The notes under the pieces: model-generated
What the model saw: only the letters and a program-made list of their open reading frames with translations
The model's database searches: none
What the model was told of the DNA's origin: nothing
Made by a program: the position numbers and the translations under genes
Part shown: positions 42,727-53,454 of the stretch, one piece after another
How the letters are laid out: each line of letters begins with the position of its first letter
How positions within the stretch are numbered: position 1 is the first letter of the stretch
Assembly: GCA_009746045.1 (NCBI GenBank)
Contig: RPFO01000102.1
Coordinates: 754,322 to 814,321 of the forward strand
Source of the DNA: Mesostigma viride
Lineage: Eukaryota; Streptophyta; Mesostigmatophyceae; Mesostigmatales; Mesostigmataceae
Reading direction: 5' to 3'
DNA length: 60,000 bases

Positions 42727-42896
42727 CTGAATGTCCGCGCAAATTTTAGTAGGGCTGCACGCAAGCTACCTTTCAAAATTTTGCACAAGTATGGAACGCA
42801 ATTCATTCGTCCGGAGGATCGAATGCTGCTCGTCAACTGCCCCCGTTCAGAAATTTGCGCCGAACTTTACTTGAGATTTGGAAATCTGAACGTGCG
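42727..42896. repeat. Host satellite unit, right of Copia-C
   Basis: Second unit of the repeat at 14831-14979, resumed after the CTGAA duplication; diverged by several substitutions. Confidence 0.82.
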
Positions 42897-43244
42897 GTTG
42901 GAGTTTTGCGGGGAAACCCAAGTTCCCCAAGTAATTCACCAATGACGCGCTTCGACCAGGTTGTAAAATACGTGTGCGGGGTATAATACGTGGACTTAAA
43001 ATACGCGTATTATACGTGGGGGGTATAAAATACGCGGTGGTAAAATGCGCGACAGTTTTTGTGGTCCAATTGTCAGTCACCCAATTAGCACGCTCCTTGA
43101 TGATGGTCATGCAGTTATTACAACTGAAATTTGGTGTATATGCTTATTTATTAACATCTTCCATTTATGCCCTGCAATCCTATCTGATTATGATTTGTTA
43201 AATGCAGGGGGGAGCATGCTGCAACGGGAATAGTAAGGATTCAA
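42897..43244. other. Non-coding, TAAAATACGCG-type repeats
   Basis: Short motif variants TAAAATACG, TATAATACG and ATACGCGTATTATACG cluster at 42964-43055; the same motif recurs at 44174-44196, which suggests the sequence between is inserted. No gene. Confidence 0.45.
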
Positions 43245-43847
43245 TTAATTAAATGATTGTAAGGAAAGCCATCCACTATATAATGCATGAGAGGACATAA
43301 GACACAACTTCCGAGAAGGAGGGGTGACGTGCCCTCCTTTGTACTGGATCATGCCGGCCACCATCTGCTTGAAAGAGGCGCTCTCAGCCGCATTGAAGGC
43401 AATGCCGTTCTCGATAAAAAATTCGGCAGCCAGCAGCTGGACACCTTTCTCGTCGACGGGAACCAGCCATTTGGTGATGCTCAGCTGGCCTTTGCTGGGA
43501 ACCGACGACAAGTCAGCCGGCGCAGCCCCTCCCATCTCCGCCATTGCCCTGTTCAAATTGTGCTGCTTCTTGGCGTCTGACTGCTGCGACTTGTTGTTAT
43601 ACATCCTGAGAAACTTGCTCCGGATATTCGGTGGAATTTTGTCGCAGGGTAACATCCCTTCCCCTGCGATTCCGGCAAAGTGTGCACGGACTCGGAATAC
43701 GCTGATTGCCCCCGCCCCGTATGAGAACTTCTTGTTGCAAAATGAGCAGAACTTATTCGACACAAACTGCGTTTTGTTACTAACAGCATCTGTGACTGCT
43801 TCTTTCTTCTCGAGAACGAAATCCCATTCAGGCCCTTTCTTCCTCAT
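43245..43847 (-). pseudogene. hAT-type transposase N-terminal fragment with BED finger
   Basis: 200 residues from ATG 43847. CSFCNKKF and a later RVRAHFAG give a BED-type zinc finger, the DNA-binding N-terminus of hAT transposases; FFIENGIAFNAAESASFKQM matches the conserved segment after the finger that starts the hAT domain. It then diverges and stops, so the RNase H-like catalytic core and C-terminal dimerisation region are absent. It may be a truncated copy, or the first exon of a spliced gene whose remainder was lost. A host gene recruited from hAT is possible but unsupported. Confidence 0.7.
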
Positions 43848-44313
43848 GGCTGCAAATCGAAAATGGCTGCACGCTGTCGCACAGTCGCACTGGCCTCGTC
43901 GTCGCTATATTGCATTACACCGTCAGTAGCACAGCTGGCATTTGCTGGCACACTGTTATTATGCGTTATGTACCTAGTCCTAGCTGTCTCCTACCGGCCA
44001 AACATTTTGCAAGGCTTGCGCTTTATGAAAAGAACTGTACGCATCTACTTCTAGTAGTAAAAATCTCAAATGTGCAGTGAGCGCGCCGCGCCCAGAATCT
44101 GGGCACCGCGCCAGTGCCCGCTGCCCGCTGGTACCCCCGAAAAATTCAAAGTCCAAACCGCGTGGTCAGACGTAAAATACGCGTAAAATACGTCGAGGCC
44201 CATAATATGCTTTATCCCGCATTTTATCGCAAAAGTGCGGCGTACATAACAACCCGGCCGGCTTCGAACACTTGCCCGCTAAAACCTAAGCAGCCGCTCC
44301 GGCTGGCCACTTA
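43848..44313. other. Non-coding flank with GC-rich hairpin
   Basis: A GC-rich inverted repeat around GCCCAGAATCTGGGC (44083-44113) and TAAAATACG motifs at 44174-44196. No gene seen. Confidence 0.4.
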
Positions 44314-44987
44314 GGGCCAACTCACACGGGTCGCAATCCGTGGTTCGTACGGTCATGGTTCGCGAACCGCTTTGCCGAGTGGCATCGAACTTTCTGCCAC
44401 GTGGAACAGAAATTGGTTGACGAACCGGTCGCACTCACACGGCGGGTCGCGGGCGTTCGGATTGTTCAGATAGATAAAGATTGGTTCACAGTACCTTTTT
44501 TTCTGGCGTTTCCGCACTTTCCGCTCTTTTCCGCACTCCCCCTCAATCTCCTCATTGTCGCCACCTGTCCTTGGATTTACACATACAGCGGGATATCTAC
44601 GATATCGTTTTCTGATTATTCGGGTGTATCCAATGATTATTTGTCTTTACTGGACGATACTAAATTCTACCTGGCGAGACCGGCTTCGCTGGATCGAAGC
44701 TGTCCAGTTTTCTTCATCACCCTGCCGTACTGGTTCTACGCCGACTGAATTCGTACCATTAATTCCCGTACTTTCAGGTCTTTTTCGCACTTGTCAGGTT
44801 CGATTCACGGACACGTGGACTTTTCGCTCGCGAACATGGGTCGCGACACGATTTCCCGCGAACCACAAAGTCGGGTCGCGAACCATGCCCGTTTTCCGGC
44901 ACTATCTGCCGACGCCGTGAGAAGATTCCTGCCACGCATGACAAGAGCGCTCACGAACTACGGATCGCGACCCGTGTGAGTTAGCCC
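44314..44987. mobile_element. Harbinger-like MITE, 674 bp
   Basis: Terminal inverted repeats of about 36 bp with four mismatches, starting GGGCCAACTCACACGGGTCG and GGGCTAACTCACACGGGTCG, flanked by TTA duplications (44311-44313, 44988-44990). A 3-bp TTA duplication and GGG termini fit PIF/Harbinger. No transposase. Internal TCGCGAAC-type motifs recur near both ends. Confidence 0.8.
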
Positions 44988-44990
44988 TTA

Positions 44991-46224
44991 AACGAAACTT
45001 GATCGGATGGCGTGCGGGCGTGGCTCTCTGTCGCTGCGGTGGCCCGGTTGCCTCGTTTTGTCGTTGTTGGCTGGGGGGCCTGTGCGGCCCTTGGGAGGGA
45101 GGGCCTAGCAGGTTTTTCTGAGCGTGAGGGTGATTTTGGGAGGGGGGAAAGGAGGGATTGCAAGGTGTCATCTTTGGGAGGGCGGTGGGTTCCCTTACCA
45201 GGAATGGCATTGTACCTTTACTACACAGCCTTATATAGCCTGCTGCCGGCCTTTTGTGGGGAGGCGCCAGGTGTCTGTGTTGTGGCGAACCCAAATGTCA
45301 TGGTGGGGGAGTTTGGGCAGCCCTCCGCATGTGCGGGTGGTCTCACGTGCCATCCTATCGGTTACGAGTGTCACTCAATACACGCCATTGTGTTCTGCCT
45401 GGAGGTTTCTGCGCCTGCGTGCCTGCGTGGAGGTCTCAGTAGGTCCCTGCAAGTGTCGGCATCTGGCGTGCCATCGTCCTGTGAATAAACTTGTCGCGCG
45501 GCACAGACAGCGACTGCACCCAGTATATGAATGGCAGTTATCAAGAGGCACGCTGCCAGCGAAAGCTACCGCCACTACCAAGGCATGGCGTTGTGTGGTG
45601 TGGCAGTGCGCGACGGCTCCAGGGGCTGTTACGGCTGGTCATCCGTCTGCGGAAATGTGCTGCATGGTGCCGATAGGCATTGGTTTATTAGCACTCCACT
45701 TAGAATAATATAGTGATTGATTAGCACACTTAGGGGGAGGCAACATTGTGGGTGAGCATGCGATAGGGCATGCGCCGCAGATTACATACCCTGTTTATTG
45801 ATGCACGTAAAGATTTATAAATGAAAACAAAACTGTTGTGTACAAACCCCCTTAGGTAACATGCTATGGCCCCGTGCATGGCCGGCACACAAGTACTGAT
45901 CTGGTGACTGTCTCGCAGGGTACCATGCTAGCTAGCTTCTCTCATTCTAGGCCGCATGGCGGCCGGCAGACTGCGTTGCAGAGCACTCTCTAGCTCTGGA
46001 GTGTGCATGATGCAGGCACAACTGTGGGTGCAACAGCTGAGACCTTGCAATATCAAACAGACAACCAGCGCAGGCCAGAAATCCGGAAGAATCCGGACCA
46101 TGCATGGTAGCTTGAGCCGGCTGTTACCTTATCCGTGTTTGTCGAGGCGTTCAGGCCGGATCGATGATCGAAATGAATGGAGGTGGATAGCTGTAGCCAT
46201 GGACCAGAGGCATTAATTAATTAA
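44991..46224. other. Sequence without a recognised gene
   Basis: An open frame of 158 codons (45012-45488, +) has no recognisable domain and overlaps others. GTGAATAAAC at about 45480 could be a chance signal. I see no structured repeat. Confidence 0.3.
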
Positions 46225-46900
46225 GGGGAGGTGGCACCCCAAAACCCTTAAAAATTGACATATGGTAATATCACTTGAAATCCATTTGCACAACCCTAAG
46301 TTATGATTGGGAGCACTAAATAACATCTCTAGTGAGTTGTCCATGCACTTGTTGGGGGTACTACCCCCATATATACGCCAATAATGCGCTATAAATAGCA
46401 AAAGACGCTAAGTAGGGCTGGGTATGCCCCAGCCAATGCACACATTTATTTACAAAACTGCCAGCAGCGTTTTTAGTTCCCTGAGTTTGTAGCTTGCTGA
46501 GCTATTTACATCATGAAAAGGGCAAAACCTCGAACAGTTATTAATTTCCCCGCAAAATGACCCTTTTTTTACCGGACATTGGGAATAACTTTTTATAAAC
46601 ACGTCAAAAAAATACTTTTTCCTGCAGCGAAAATCCGTCTAACAGGGGGACAACTGTGTTCCAAGTCCCAGGTCATTCCGACAAGTCTAGCTCAAGTTAT
46701 AAGGTTTTGCGTGCTAAATCCTGAACATACACTAAATGAGGTTTTTCTGTGTATAAGGCCACCTAGACATGATGTTTTCCATCCAAGAAGCCAAAAAACA
46801 TGCCCAACTCGATCACACAACATCAGATCAAGCATGCTGTTTCCGGCCCCGGCCACCGTCTAGGTCATCTAGTCGCTCTACACGTAAGCCAGCCATAATT
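46225..46900 (+). repeat. GGGG-ended dispersed repeat, copy 1
   Basis: Begins GGGGAGGTGGCACCCC and shares with 57828 onward a series of segments: TTATGATTGGG, GGGGGTACTA, the CGCTA-AAA-TAG-AAAAGACGCTA motif, CCCGCAAAA before a T run, and GGTCATTC-GACAAG. No ORF. The 3' end is not defined. Confidence 0.55.
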
Positions 46901-46967
46901 TCAATGCACAAGGATACACATTTCCATCACCATTCATCTTCATCATCCTGAACGACTCGAAAACGCG

Positions 46968-47225
46968 GAATCGGTGTTCTCTGAACGTAGTTTCTTTATA
47001 ACAGATGAGAATGAACGCCGCTATGTGAGTGGTACTACGGGACGGTGGGCCTTGGGCTGGACCGGTTCCATGAGTTAGAATTAGTTGGCCAGTTTTGTAT
47101 GGCCATTTCTAGTTCGTTAAGTTAAGTAGCAATTAAGTTACTGTTGCTGACGGCTCATGAGGCGAGCCCGGGCTACGCCGCCCTAAAGTGCCAATTGCAC
47201 GATGTTCTAGGTCTCTTTTTCTTGT
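46968..47225. repeat. 258-bp repeat X, copy 1
   Basis: Essentially identical to 48347-48604. Flanked by AATCGG at both ends here. Not recognised as a known RNA or SINE; no box A/B match. Confidence 0.88.
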
Positions 47226-48225
47226 AATCGGATGTATGGGGTATGGGTATGGCGGATTACAAGAAATTTAATGCTGCCCTAATCGCGTCAGCCTTTTGGC
47301 TGGCGGTGGCCGATTAGAGATGGCGCGTGACTGACATAGCTTGAACAGTCACGTGACTGTGAAAAAGAAATTAATTACCCTCGTCGGTTTTCTCCCCGCA
47401 GCTGGGTTCTTGGCCGACGAGAGACTATAAAATACTTCGCGTTTGCCTGCGCGTGGCACCTGTACGGAACTCTGAAACCATGAGTAAGATTTCCGTGCCA
47501 CGCTGCAGTGCCTACCGCTTTGCTGCGGAATGTCGCAGCAGGGTTGCAGTTCCTGACTACTGACTGCCGAAGGAAGGGTGGTCGGGTTACTTTCAGTGGG
47601 CATTGTGATGGACGACAAGTCTGTCGGCCCTCGCGTAAGTAGAAAAATATTTACCAGCATCCGCTCTTATGGGTGCGTGAGGTCTCGGGAATGTGGTGGG
47701 GACGAATTCCGGAATTATGCAATATTTCGATTCAGACCGAGACTTAAGGGGCCAGTTTAACAGACGGACCTGGGCCGGGCAGGACCAAATATTTTGGCCG
47801 GCCCAGTTGCGCTTGCGCTTTATCGGCCGCTGGGGTGTGTGATGAGAGCCTGCTCATCAACTAAAACCTGAAATATGGAAAGTTACTCCCCCAGGTGACA
47901 ACGTTGACAGTAATCGAGATATGGTGGCATCGGGTGACGTCCTACAAGTTGTCGTCACGTTAGGGCGGCACTGGCCTTTGAGGGAGGTTCGTGGTCGTTA
48001 AACGAGGCGTCTTCTTCCTTGTCTTTGCGTGCACATTCAACACCCTCTTTTACTGGCCGAGGGTGGAAGGCTGGGGGGGCCCTGCGAAGGGTTATCGTGC
48101 ATGAGGCTCGCTACAGCCGCCGGCGATTGTAATGGTCGTGACCGTTGCGGCAGGGCAGCCTCGAGAGCCACTGAGCGAAAGTGGTTGGCGGAGCTTTGGA
48201 GATAAAGCACCAGGAAAGGGGGGTT
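47226..48225. other. Non-coding sequence between X copies
   Basis: No ORF above background and no similarity to other parts of the window recognised. Confidence 0.4.
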
Positions 48226-48349
48226 GGGTAACGAGAACTACAATCAATCATGAAATGGGTGCAGCGTGGCAGGCTCACTCATGGGTTCTGTAATTGCCCA
48301 CTTATTGTTTTAATCAAATGTTGGTGGATTGGTAATAGTGGGAATAGAA
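48226..48349. repeat. 124-bp repeat Y, copy 1
   Basis: Identical by eye to 48640-48763. It abuts X copy 2 directly, sharing the bases GAA. Confidence 0.88.
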
Positions 48350-48604
48350 TCGGTGTTCTCTGAACGTAGTTTCTTTATAACAGATGAGAATGAACGCCGC
48401 TATGTGAGTGGTACTACGGGACGGTGGGCCTTGGGCTGGACCGGTTCCATGAGTTAGAATTAGTTGGCCAGTTTTGTATGGCCATTTCTAGTTCGTTAAG
48501 TTAAGTAGCAATTAAGTTACTGTTGCTGACGGCTCATGAGGCGAGCCCGGGCTACGCCGCCCTAAAGTGCCAATTGCACGATGTTCTAGGTCTCTTTTTC
48601 TTGT
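48347..48604. repeat. 258-bp repeat X, copy 2
   Basis: Lies between the two Y copies. Followed by a pyrimidine-rich spacer (48605-48639) ending TTTCTAG before Y copy 2. Confidence 0.88.
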
Positions 48605-48639
48605 CCCGCCCTCCCTCCCTCTTCTTGTGTTTGTTTCTA

Positions 48640-48763
48640 GGGTAACGAGAACTACAATCAATCATGAAATGGGTGCAGCGTGGCAGGCTCACTCATGGGT
48701 TCTGTAATTGCCCACTTATTGTTTTAATCAAATGTTGGTGGATTGGTAATAGTGGGAATAGAA
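48640..48763. repeat. 124-bp repeat Y, copy 2
   Basis: Second copy, offset 414 bp from the first. Confidence 0.88.
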
Positions 48764-48868
48764 AAGATAACGGCAGGCCCGAGCTACCATGGTCCGGATT
48801 CTCCCGATTTCTGGCCTGCGCTGGTTGTCTCCTTGATAAGAAAAGGCTAGGCACCTCATCTGCCCTCC

Positions 48869-49577
48869 TGTAACAACCAAATGTTACATCCAAAGTTTTC
48901 CTACTGTTGATCTTATTATGAGTTCTTTAGGACAATTATTTGGGAAGTTAGGAGGCTTCGACGTCTGACGGATATGGGGCCTGCTGAGATCTATAGAATT
49001 TATTGTTCTACCCTCATTGGTCGTGGCCTGATCCACGTAGGGTACTTTGCATGGTTTTGTTCAGTCAGTCATAGATTCTCTTTAATACCGTTGTACCTGG
49101 TGGATCTGGTTCCAGGTCATGGAGATTCCGTATGTGCTGGCTTTGTGTTGTGTTGAGGATTTGGAAGCTAAGATCTTATCTTGAGTGATTCTCACTTTTG
49201 ATTGGTCCTTCCGGGTTAGGGCTGAGCCGACTCTGCGTGCACGATGACTTTTATCCTGTTTGTGGCGGCTGTGCACGTGTGCGTGTAAGAAATTAGAAAG
49301 CTAAAGCTATGGTGTAATTCAAGGGTTTCCTTGTTTCATCAATCAAACAACCCTCGCTAAAAGTCAACTATAACTTCAACAGATAGTCGACTTGGATATA
49401 ACTTGTCTGTTGTGTCTAACAAGGGTGGGGACTCATTCCCTTAACTGTTGAAGATCCATCTTCATTGCTTTTCTGGACGTGAAGTTGTCTGTCGCGACTC
49501 CAACCCAGGTATAAAGATCTTTTCACATCAATGTTGAAACTGAGGCTGTTGCAAACACAACATTTTTAGTCGTTACA
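48869..49577 (+). repeat. 5' LTR of a TG...CA-type LTR retrotransposon
   Basis: Starts TGTAACAACC and ends TCGTTACA, a 6-bp terminal inverted repeat (TGTAAC/GTTACA). It is followed after one base by TGGTATCGGAGG, close to the common initiator-Met tRNA primer site. The 3' LTR is not in the window. Unlike the Copia-like LTRs here it has canonical TG/CA ends. Confidence 0.75.
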
Positions 49578-49578
49578 T

Positions 49579-49590
49579 TGGTATCGGAGG
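49579..49590 (+). promoter_or_regulatory. Primer binding site, initiator Met tRNA type
   Basis: TGGTATCGGAGG matches the plant-type TGGTATCAGAGC site at 10 of 12 positions and has the expected position just after the LTR. Confidence 0.65.
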
Positions 49591-49799
49591 TTTCTACCTC
49601 GGTGTTGGTTGTCTTGATAGTATTAGTTCACGATTAACAATGGAATTCTTGCCTGACCCAGAGAGGGTACGTTATGCTGTGTGTTCGGACAGTTTTTAGA
49701 GTGTGACTCATCCTTATGTGACAGTCTTGCTCTGAGAGCTGCTTTGAGCTTACAAGTCTCTAACGTTTCCCCAGTCCGGCATGCGCGACCCATGGAGTG

Positions 49800-50707
49800 A
49801 TGAGTAACCCGGAGACACAACCACCGTTATCAAGTAAGAGAGTTGAAGATGCAACCACATCTTTAGCAGCTCAACGGACGACCGGTGATGAAAGGGTTTC
49901 ATCATCTACTCCCAGACGTCAACTATTTGGAGATACCACCTTAATGTCTGCTTCCCGCAGATATTCGCTGTCGGTCGGCCCAAAGTTCTCCATCTTGCCC
50001 CTCGGTGTGCAACCAGGCGAGCCCTCCTTGCGTGGCACTGGTAGAGGTGGACCACGGTTCTCCAACGTGGAGGACACGCGTTCGCCAGCACCCGAATACG
50101 GTTCGGCTGTTCGTTTTGGCTACAACACGGTGCCGGGGCGAGACGGCACTCGGCTAGCGGCTGACGTCTGACAGCGGAGCTGACAGCGGAGAAAATTCGA
50201 TTACAACATGAACGTGAGGAAGCTGCGAGAGCTAGAAGTGTGGCGGAAGCGCTGGAGAAGAGTGTGGGTAGGACTATTGCGCGTGTGCAGCAACTTGAGT
50301 CGCAAGGGCAGGCGGGCGATGGAGAGTCTGTTTTCGTGGATCAACCGTCTCCAACACTGGGTATACGAAGGGTATATGCGGTTGACGCTCCTTTTGTTAA
50401 TGAAGGGACAGATGCACAGGGGCATGAGCCTCCACGGCTCTCGGTGGCTGCGACATTTCCGGAGAGTCAGAATGCACCACACGCCCCAGTGATGGAGCTC
50501 ACGTCTTTGTATCCTCGTACTGTTCCTTTTCCCAAGGTGGAGTCGGTAGACAAGCTATCGCTGACCAACCTTACCCATCGCAGCTTCGACCATTTCTCCA
50601 CCAAGTTTCAGGATGTCTTCGCTATCCACTTCGCCAACTACGGGCCCAAGGCAGAGGAACGTCTCACAATGGACATCCAGAAGAGAATGGTTAGGCATGG
50701 CGGATGA
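49800..50707 (+). pseudogene. gag: Gag-like protein of TG...CA-type LTR element
   Basis: ATG at 49800 opens 124 codons of Ser/Thr/Pro/Arg-rich sequence. A tandem duplication of about 12 bp (GACAGCGGAGCT) near 50172-50195 coincides with a stop and frame change; a coiled-coil (EKIRLQHEREEAARAR) follows and then FPKVESVDKLSLTNL and an FQDVFAIHF helix like retroviral-type gag N-terminal domains. The frame stops at 50705, and at 50778 Copia-A2 interrupts the element. Probably Ty3/gypsy gag, but no diagnostic motif survives. Confidence 0.5.
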
Positions 50708-50777
50708 GCGACAGTGCCAGCGACCGTTTTGATGAGTTTTTGCGTTCTGTGGCTGGACGTGCGTGTACCGACCTCCC

Positions 50778-51398
50778 AGTTAACGTAAAGGATTTACGTT
50801 AGATGGATAGAGATTGTTACGCTCTTTCCAGCGGCACCTTGAACGCCTCATTTGGTTAAGGAACGTAAAAGTTATGACGTTTCCTAGGCTGTGCCGACAG
50901 TACCCGGCGCGCCACTGTGGGCGCGTACGGACACAGGATGTACAAGTGTCACTATGACAGTCCGCAGGACGTTGACAGGACTTGTACAGGACTTGATGGT
51001 CAATTGATAGGTAGGCGTGCTGTAGCGCGCCAGGACCTATGAGACAATTGATGCTGAGTAGCGTACGGATAGGTCCACAGGACTAGCCGTATGGACAATT
51101 GATAGATCTGCGCGCCAAAGGCGTGCCAGAGTCTGTGTAATCAATTGATTGATAGTTCAGCTGTGACAGTGCACTGAGCTGAATACTTGGACGCGTCCCT
51201 AGCAACCTATATGTGTGACTTGGTAGCTCTAGGACGCTAGTTCTTGCGTGCACGTTCTCTTGGCACTGCGACCCTGTCGTCTGTGCTGCGTGCAGTCTTG
51301 GAAGTGACGTGACTTACGTCTGTGTTCTTTATTCTTAATAAAGGCAACATTCCTGCAAGAACCATGGCGGAATTCAAGGCATTCACTCTCACACAACT
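50778..51398 (+). repeat. Copia-A2 5' LTR
   Basis: 621 bp, AGTTAACG to CACAACT. The first 150 bp are nearly identical to Copia-A1, divergence rising towards the 3' end. It has CAATTG cores as in A1 and AATAAA at about 51339. The leader begins CGTATTACAA as in A1. Confidence 0.92.
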
Positions 51399-51422
51399 CG
51401 TATTACAAGCCTTTTTCCAAAC

Positions 51423-52176
51423 ATGCCAAATTCTGAGGAATTCCGCATTCCAACTGATGAGGAGGTAGCTGCTCCGCCGGCTGACCCCTTACCGGCTCCG
51501 CATCCGCGCGAGCCAAGGCCGGCTGCGCCATCGTGGCAACAACTGCTTGACGAGGTCACGATTTCGCTGGACGAACTCCATCGTCGGCAGCGCGCAGCAC
51601 TCCCATTGCTCGGGGATTTTCCCGAGAATCCCCAACTGCCGCAGCTGGTGCCGGCCATTCGTGGGCCGTTGGACACCATTCGAAACATTCTTTCGCAATT
51701 CACGGTCCAGGTCCGCGGCGGTTTGCGGTCGGTGACCGAAGTCACCACTGCTATCGAGGAAATCGACAACGCCATTTCCTCGCTGACCGGCTACCAGAGA
51801 AATTTGCAAAACTGGGCATCGACGCGCACGGGGGGCGCGCCGGTGGTTAGTAACGACAAATTTATTTCAAGACCTCGCCTTGCTGTCGCTGCTTACACGC
51901 GGCGTGAGAAGTCGAGAGCGACAGGTGCTCATCAACCTGGTCGCCTTTCTCGCAGCATTGCGCGAGTGGATTCCATCAGGTTGGGAGTTGCTCTCAATCT
52001 TTACTCATCCTCTGCGCCTCGTCGCGCGTCGGCGAATTGCAATTTTCGAGCCGACGCAAAACGCAGCGAACACCCCGGTGTTGATTCATACCGGTGCGGG
52101 TCCGGCACACACGCCGGCAATGGAGGATCCTGAGTATGCCTATGAGTACTGCGATTTCCGGGGCCTCGACTACTGA
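51423..52176 (+). pseudogene. Copia-A2 ORF0
   Basis: ATG 51423, 24 nt after the LTR. Homologous to Copia-A1 ORF0 along its length: shared EEFRIP-like start, SSLTGYQRNL, TTNLFQDLA, NLVAFLAALREW and C-terminal YCDFRGLD. About half of residues differ. One extra base near 51855 breaks the frame. Same distance from the LTR and from gag as in A1. Confidence 0.72.
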
Positions 52177-52336
52177 GTCGGCCATTTTTTTCAAGTACTC
52201 GTCGACGTTTAGTCGACTTTTCAGCGGCGATTCGCGGGGGCGGCAGCGACACCGGCGCAGGCGGCAATTGAGATAGTTTTCTACATACCTTCATTTGCTG
52301 CTTTGCTGAAGTGTTTTGAATAGCTTGTAGTGAATA

Positions 52337-53454
52337 ATGGCAGACGGGCGCCGTAGCAAAGGTGCCCCAGCTAGCGGGAACAATGGTGGTGCTGGTAGTG
52401 GGACAGCTCACGTAGATGACGTGGGTGTCACCGGGGAAATTACCAATGTTCATCACAACCCTAATAATTCACAAGCTGTTCATGGTTTTGACCTTACCAC
52501 TCAGGGCTTATTAATTGTTAATCAGCTGCAACCAGTAACATCAGACTCCAAGCCTAAGCAGGCTGAAGAGTTTGTAGAAGGGCTGGAAGGGTTTCCTAGT
52601 TTGTACGGGGGTACCAACTACTATCAGATCTGGATAGGCAGCAGCACGTTTGGCAAGTGCACTGATCAGATCAAGGACCTAACCAGGGAATGTAAGAAGG
52701 CCAACAAGGCCTGGGCAGTGTATGTAGCTGAGCTGAAGGAGTTGCTTGAAGACCAGCGAAAGAAGGTCGGCATCCATTGACAAGACAAGTATCAAGGGTG
52801 GGAGGTCAAAGGGGATCTCATCCAGAATTTCCTTAGCTATTGCAAAATGGTTGAGGAAGGCAGGGCCCACGGTTTCAACGTGGCAGATAACATAGCCCTG
52901 ACCAACTGGTTGAAGGTCTCTGGGCTGGATAAGGCTACACGTGGCTCTTTAAAGGTCATGTGTGCCCCACACTCAACCCTCAAGGCCTACAAGGTCATAA
53001 TCAAACAAGCACTCGAGGCAGAGGAGCTGTTTGAGGGTGGAGTGCCAGCAGTGAAGGCTACCCAGGCAGGTGGGCGTACCCAGGGGGCTCCAAATCGTCT
53101 GAGGCTGACAGAAGCCAAGGAGGGCGTAGGGGCAACCACAACAAGCGGAAGGCCAATCATTCACCCGACCCTGACGGGAGGTCACACTCCAAGTCGGTGT
53201 TCAGGCGGGTGGGTGGTCAGCCCAAGCAGGGCAACGCATCTGACAACGGGGGCAGTGGCCAGGGCAAGTCAAAGATACAATGCTACCTGTGCAAGGGGTG
53301 GGGGCACATCAAGAAGGAGTGTCCCAGCTTCAAGAAGACCCAGGGCCAGGGCAGCAACAAGAATAACAACAAAAACAACAACAAGAACAACAACAAGTCC
53401 CAGGCAGGCCAGCCTTCAAAGGGCAGTCAGCAAGAAGACAACAAGGAGCAGTGA
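52337..53454 (+). pseudogene. gag: Copia-A2 gag with CCHC zinc knuckle
   Basis: ATG 52337. Nearly identical to Copia-A1 gag. A TGG codon of A1 is TGA here (52778-52780), ending the first part; the reading frame then continues to MVEEGRAHGF (52847). A 1-nt change near 53095 shifts the basic linker, and the CCHC knuckle (CYLCKGWGHIKKEC, about 53281-53322) is in the third piece. Ends UGA 53452-53454, then CUG. Confidence 0.88.

Noticed and set aside
43204-43950. hAT element ends with an 8-bp target duplication
   Set aside because: CAG-starting candidates at 43206 and 43950 are not convincing inverted repeats and the 8-bp flanks do not match.
45012-45488. 158-codon open frame as a gene
   Set aside because: No domain, no signal peptide or conserved pattern; GC-rich DNA gives such frames by chance.
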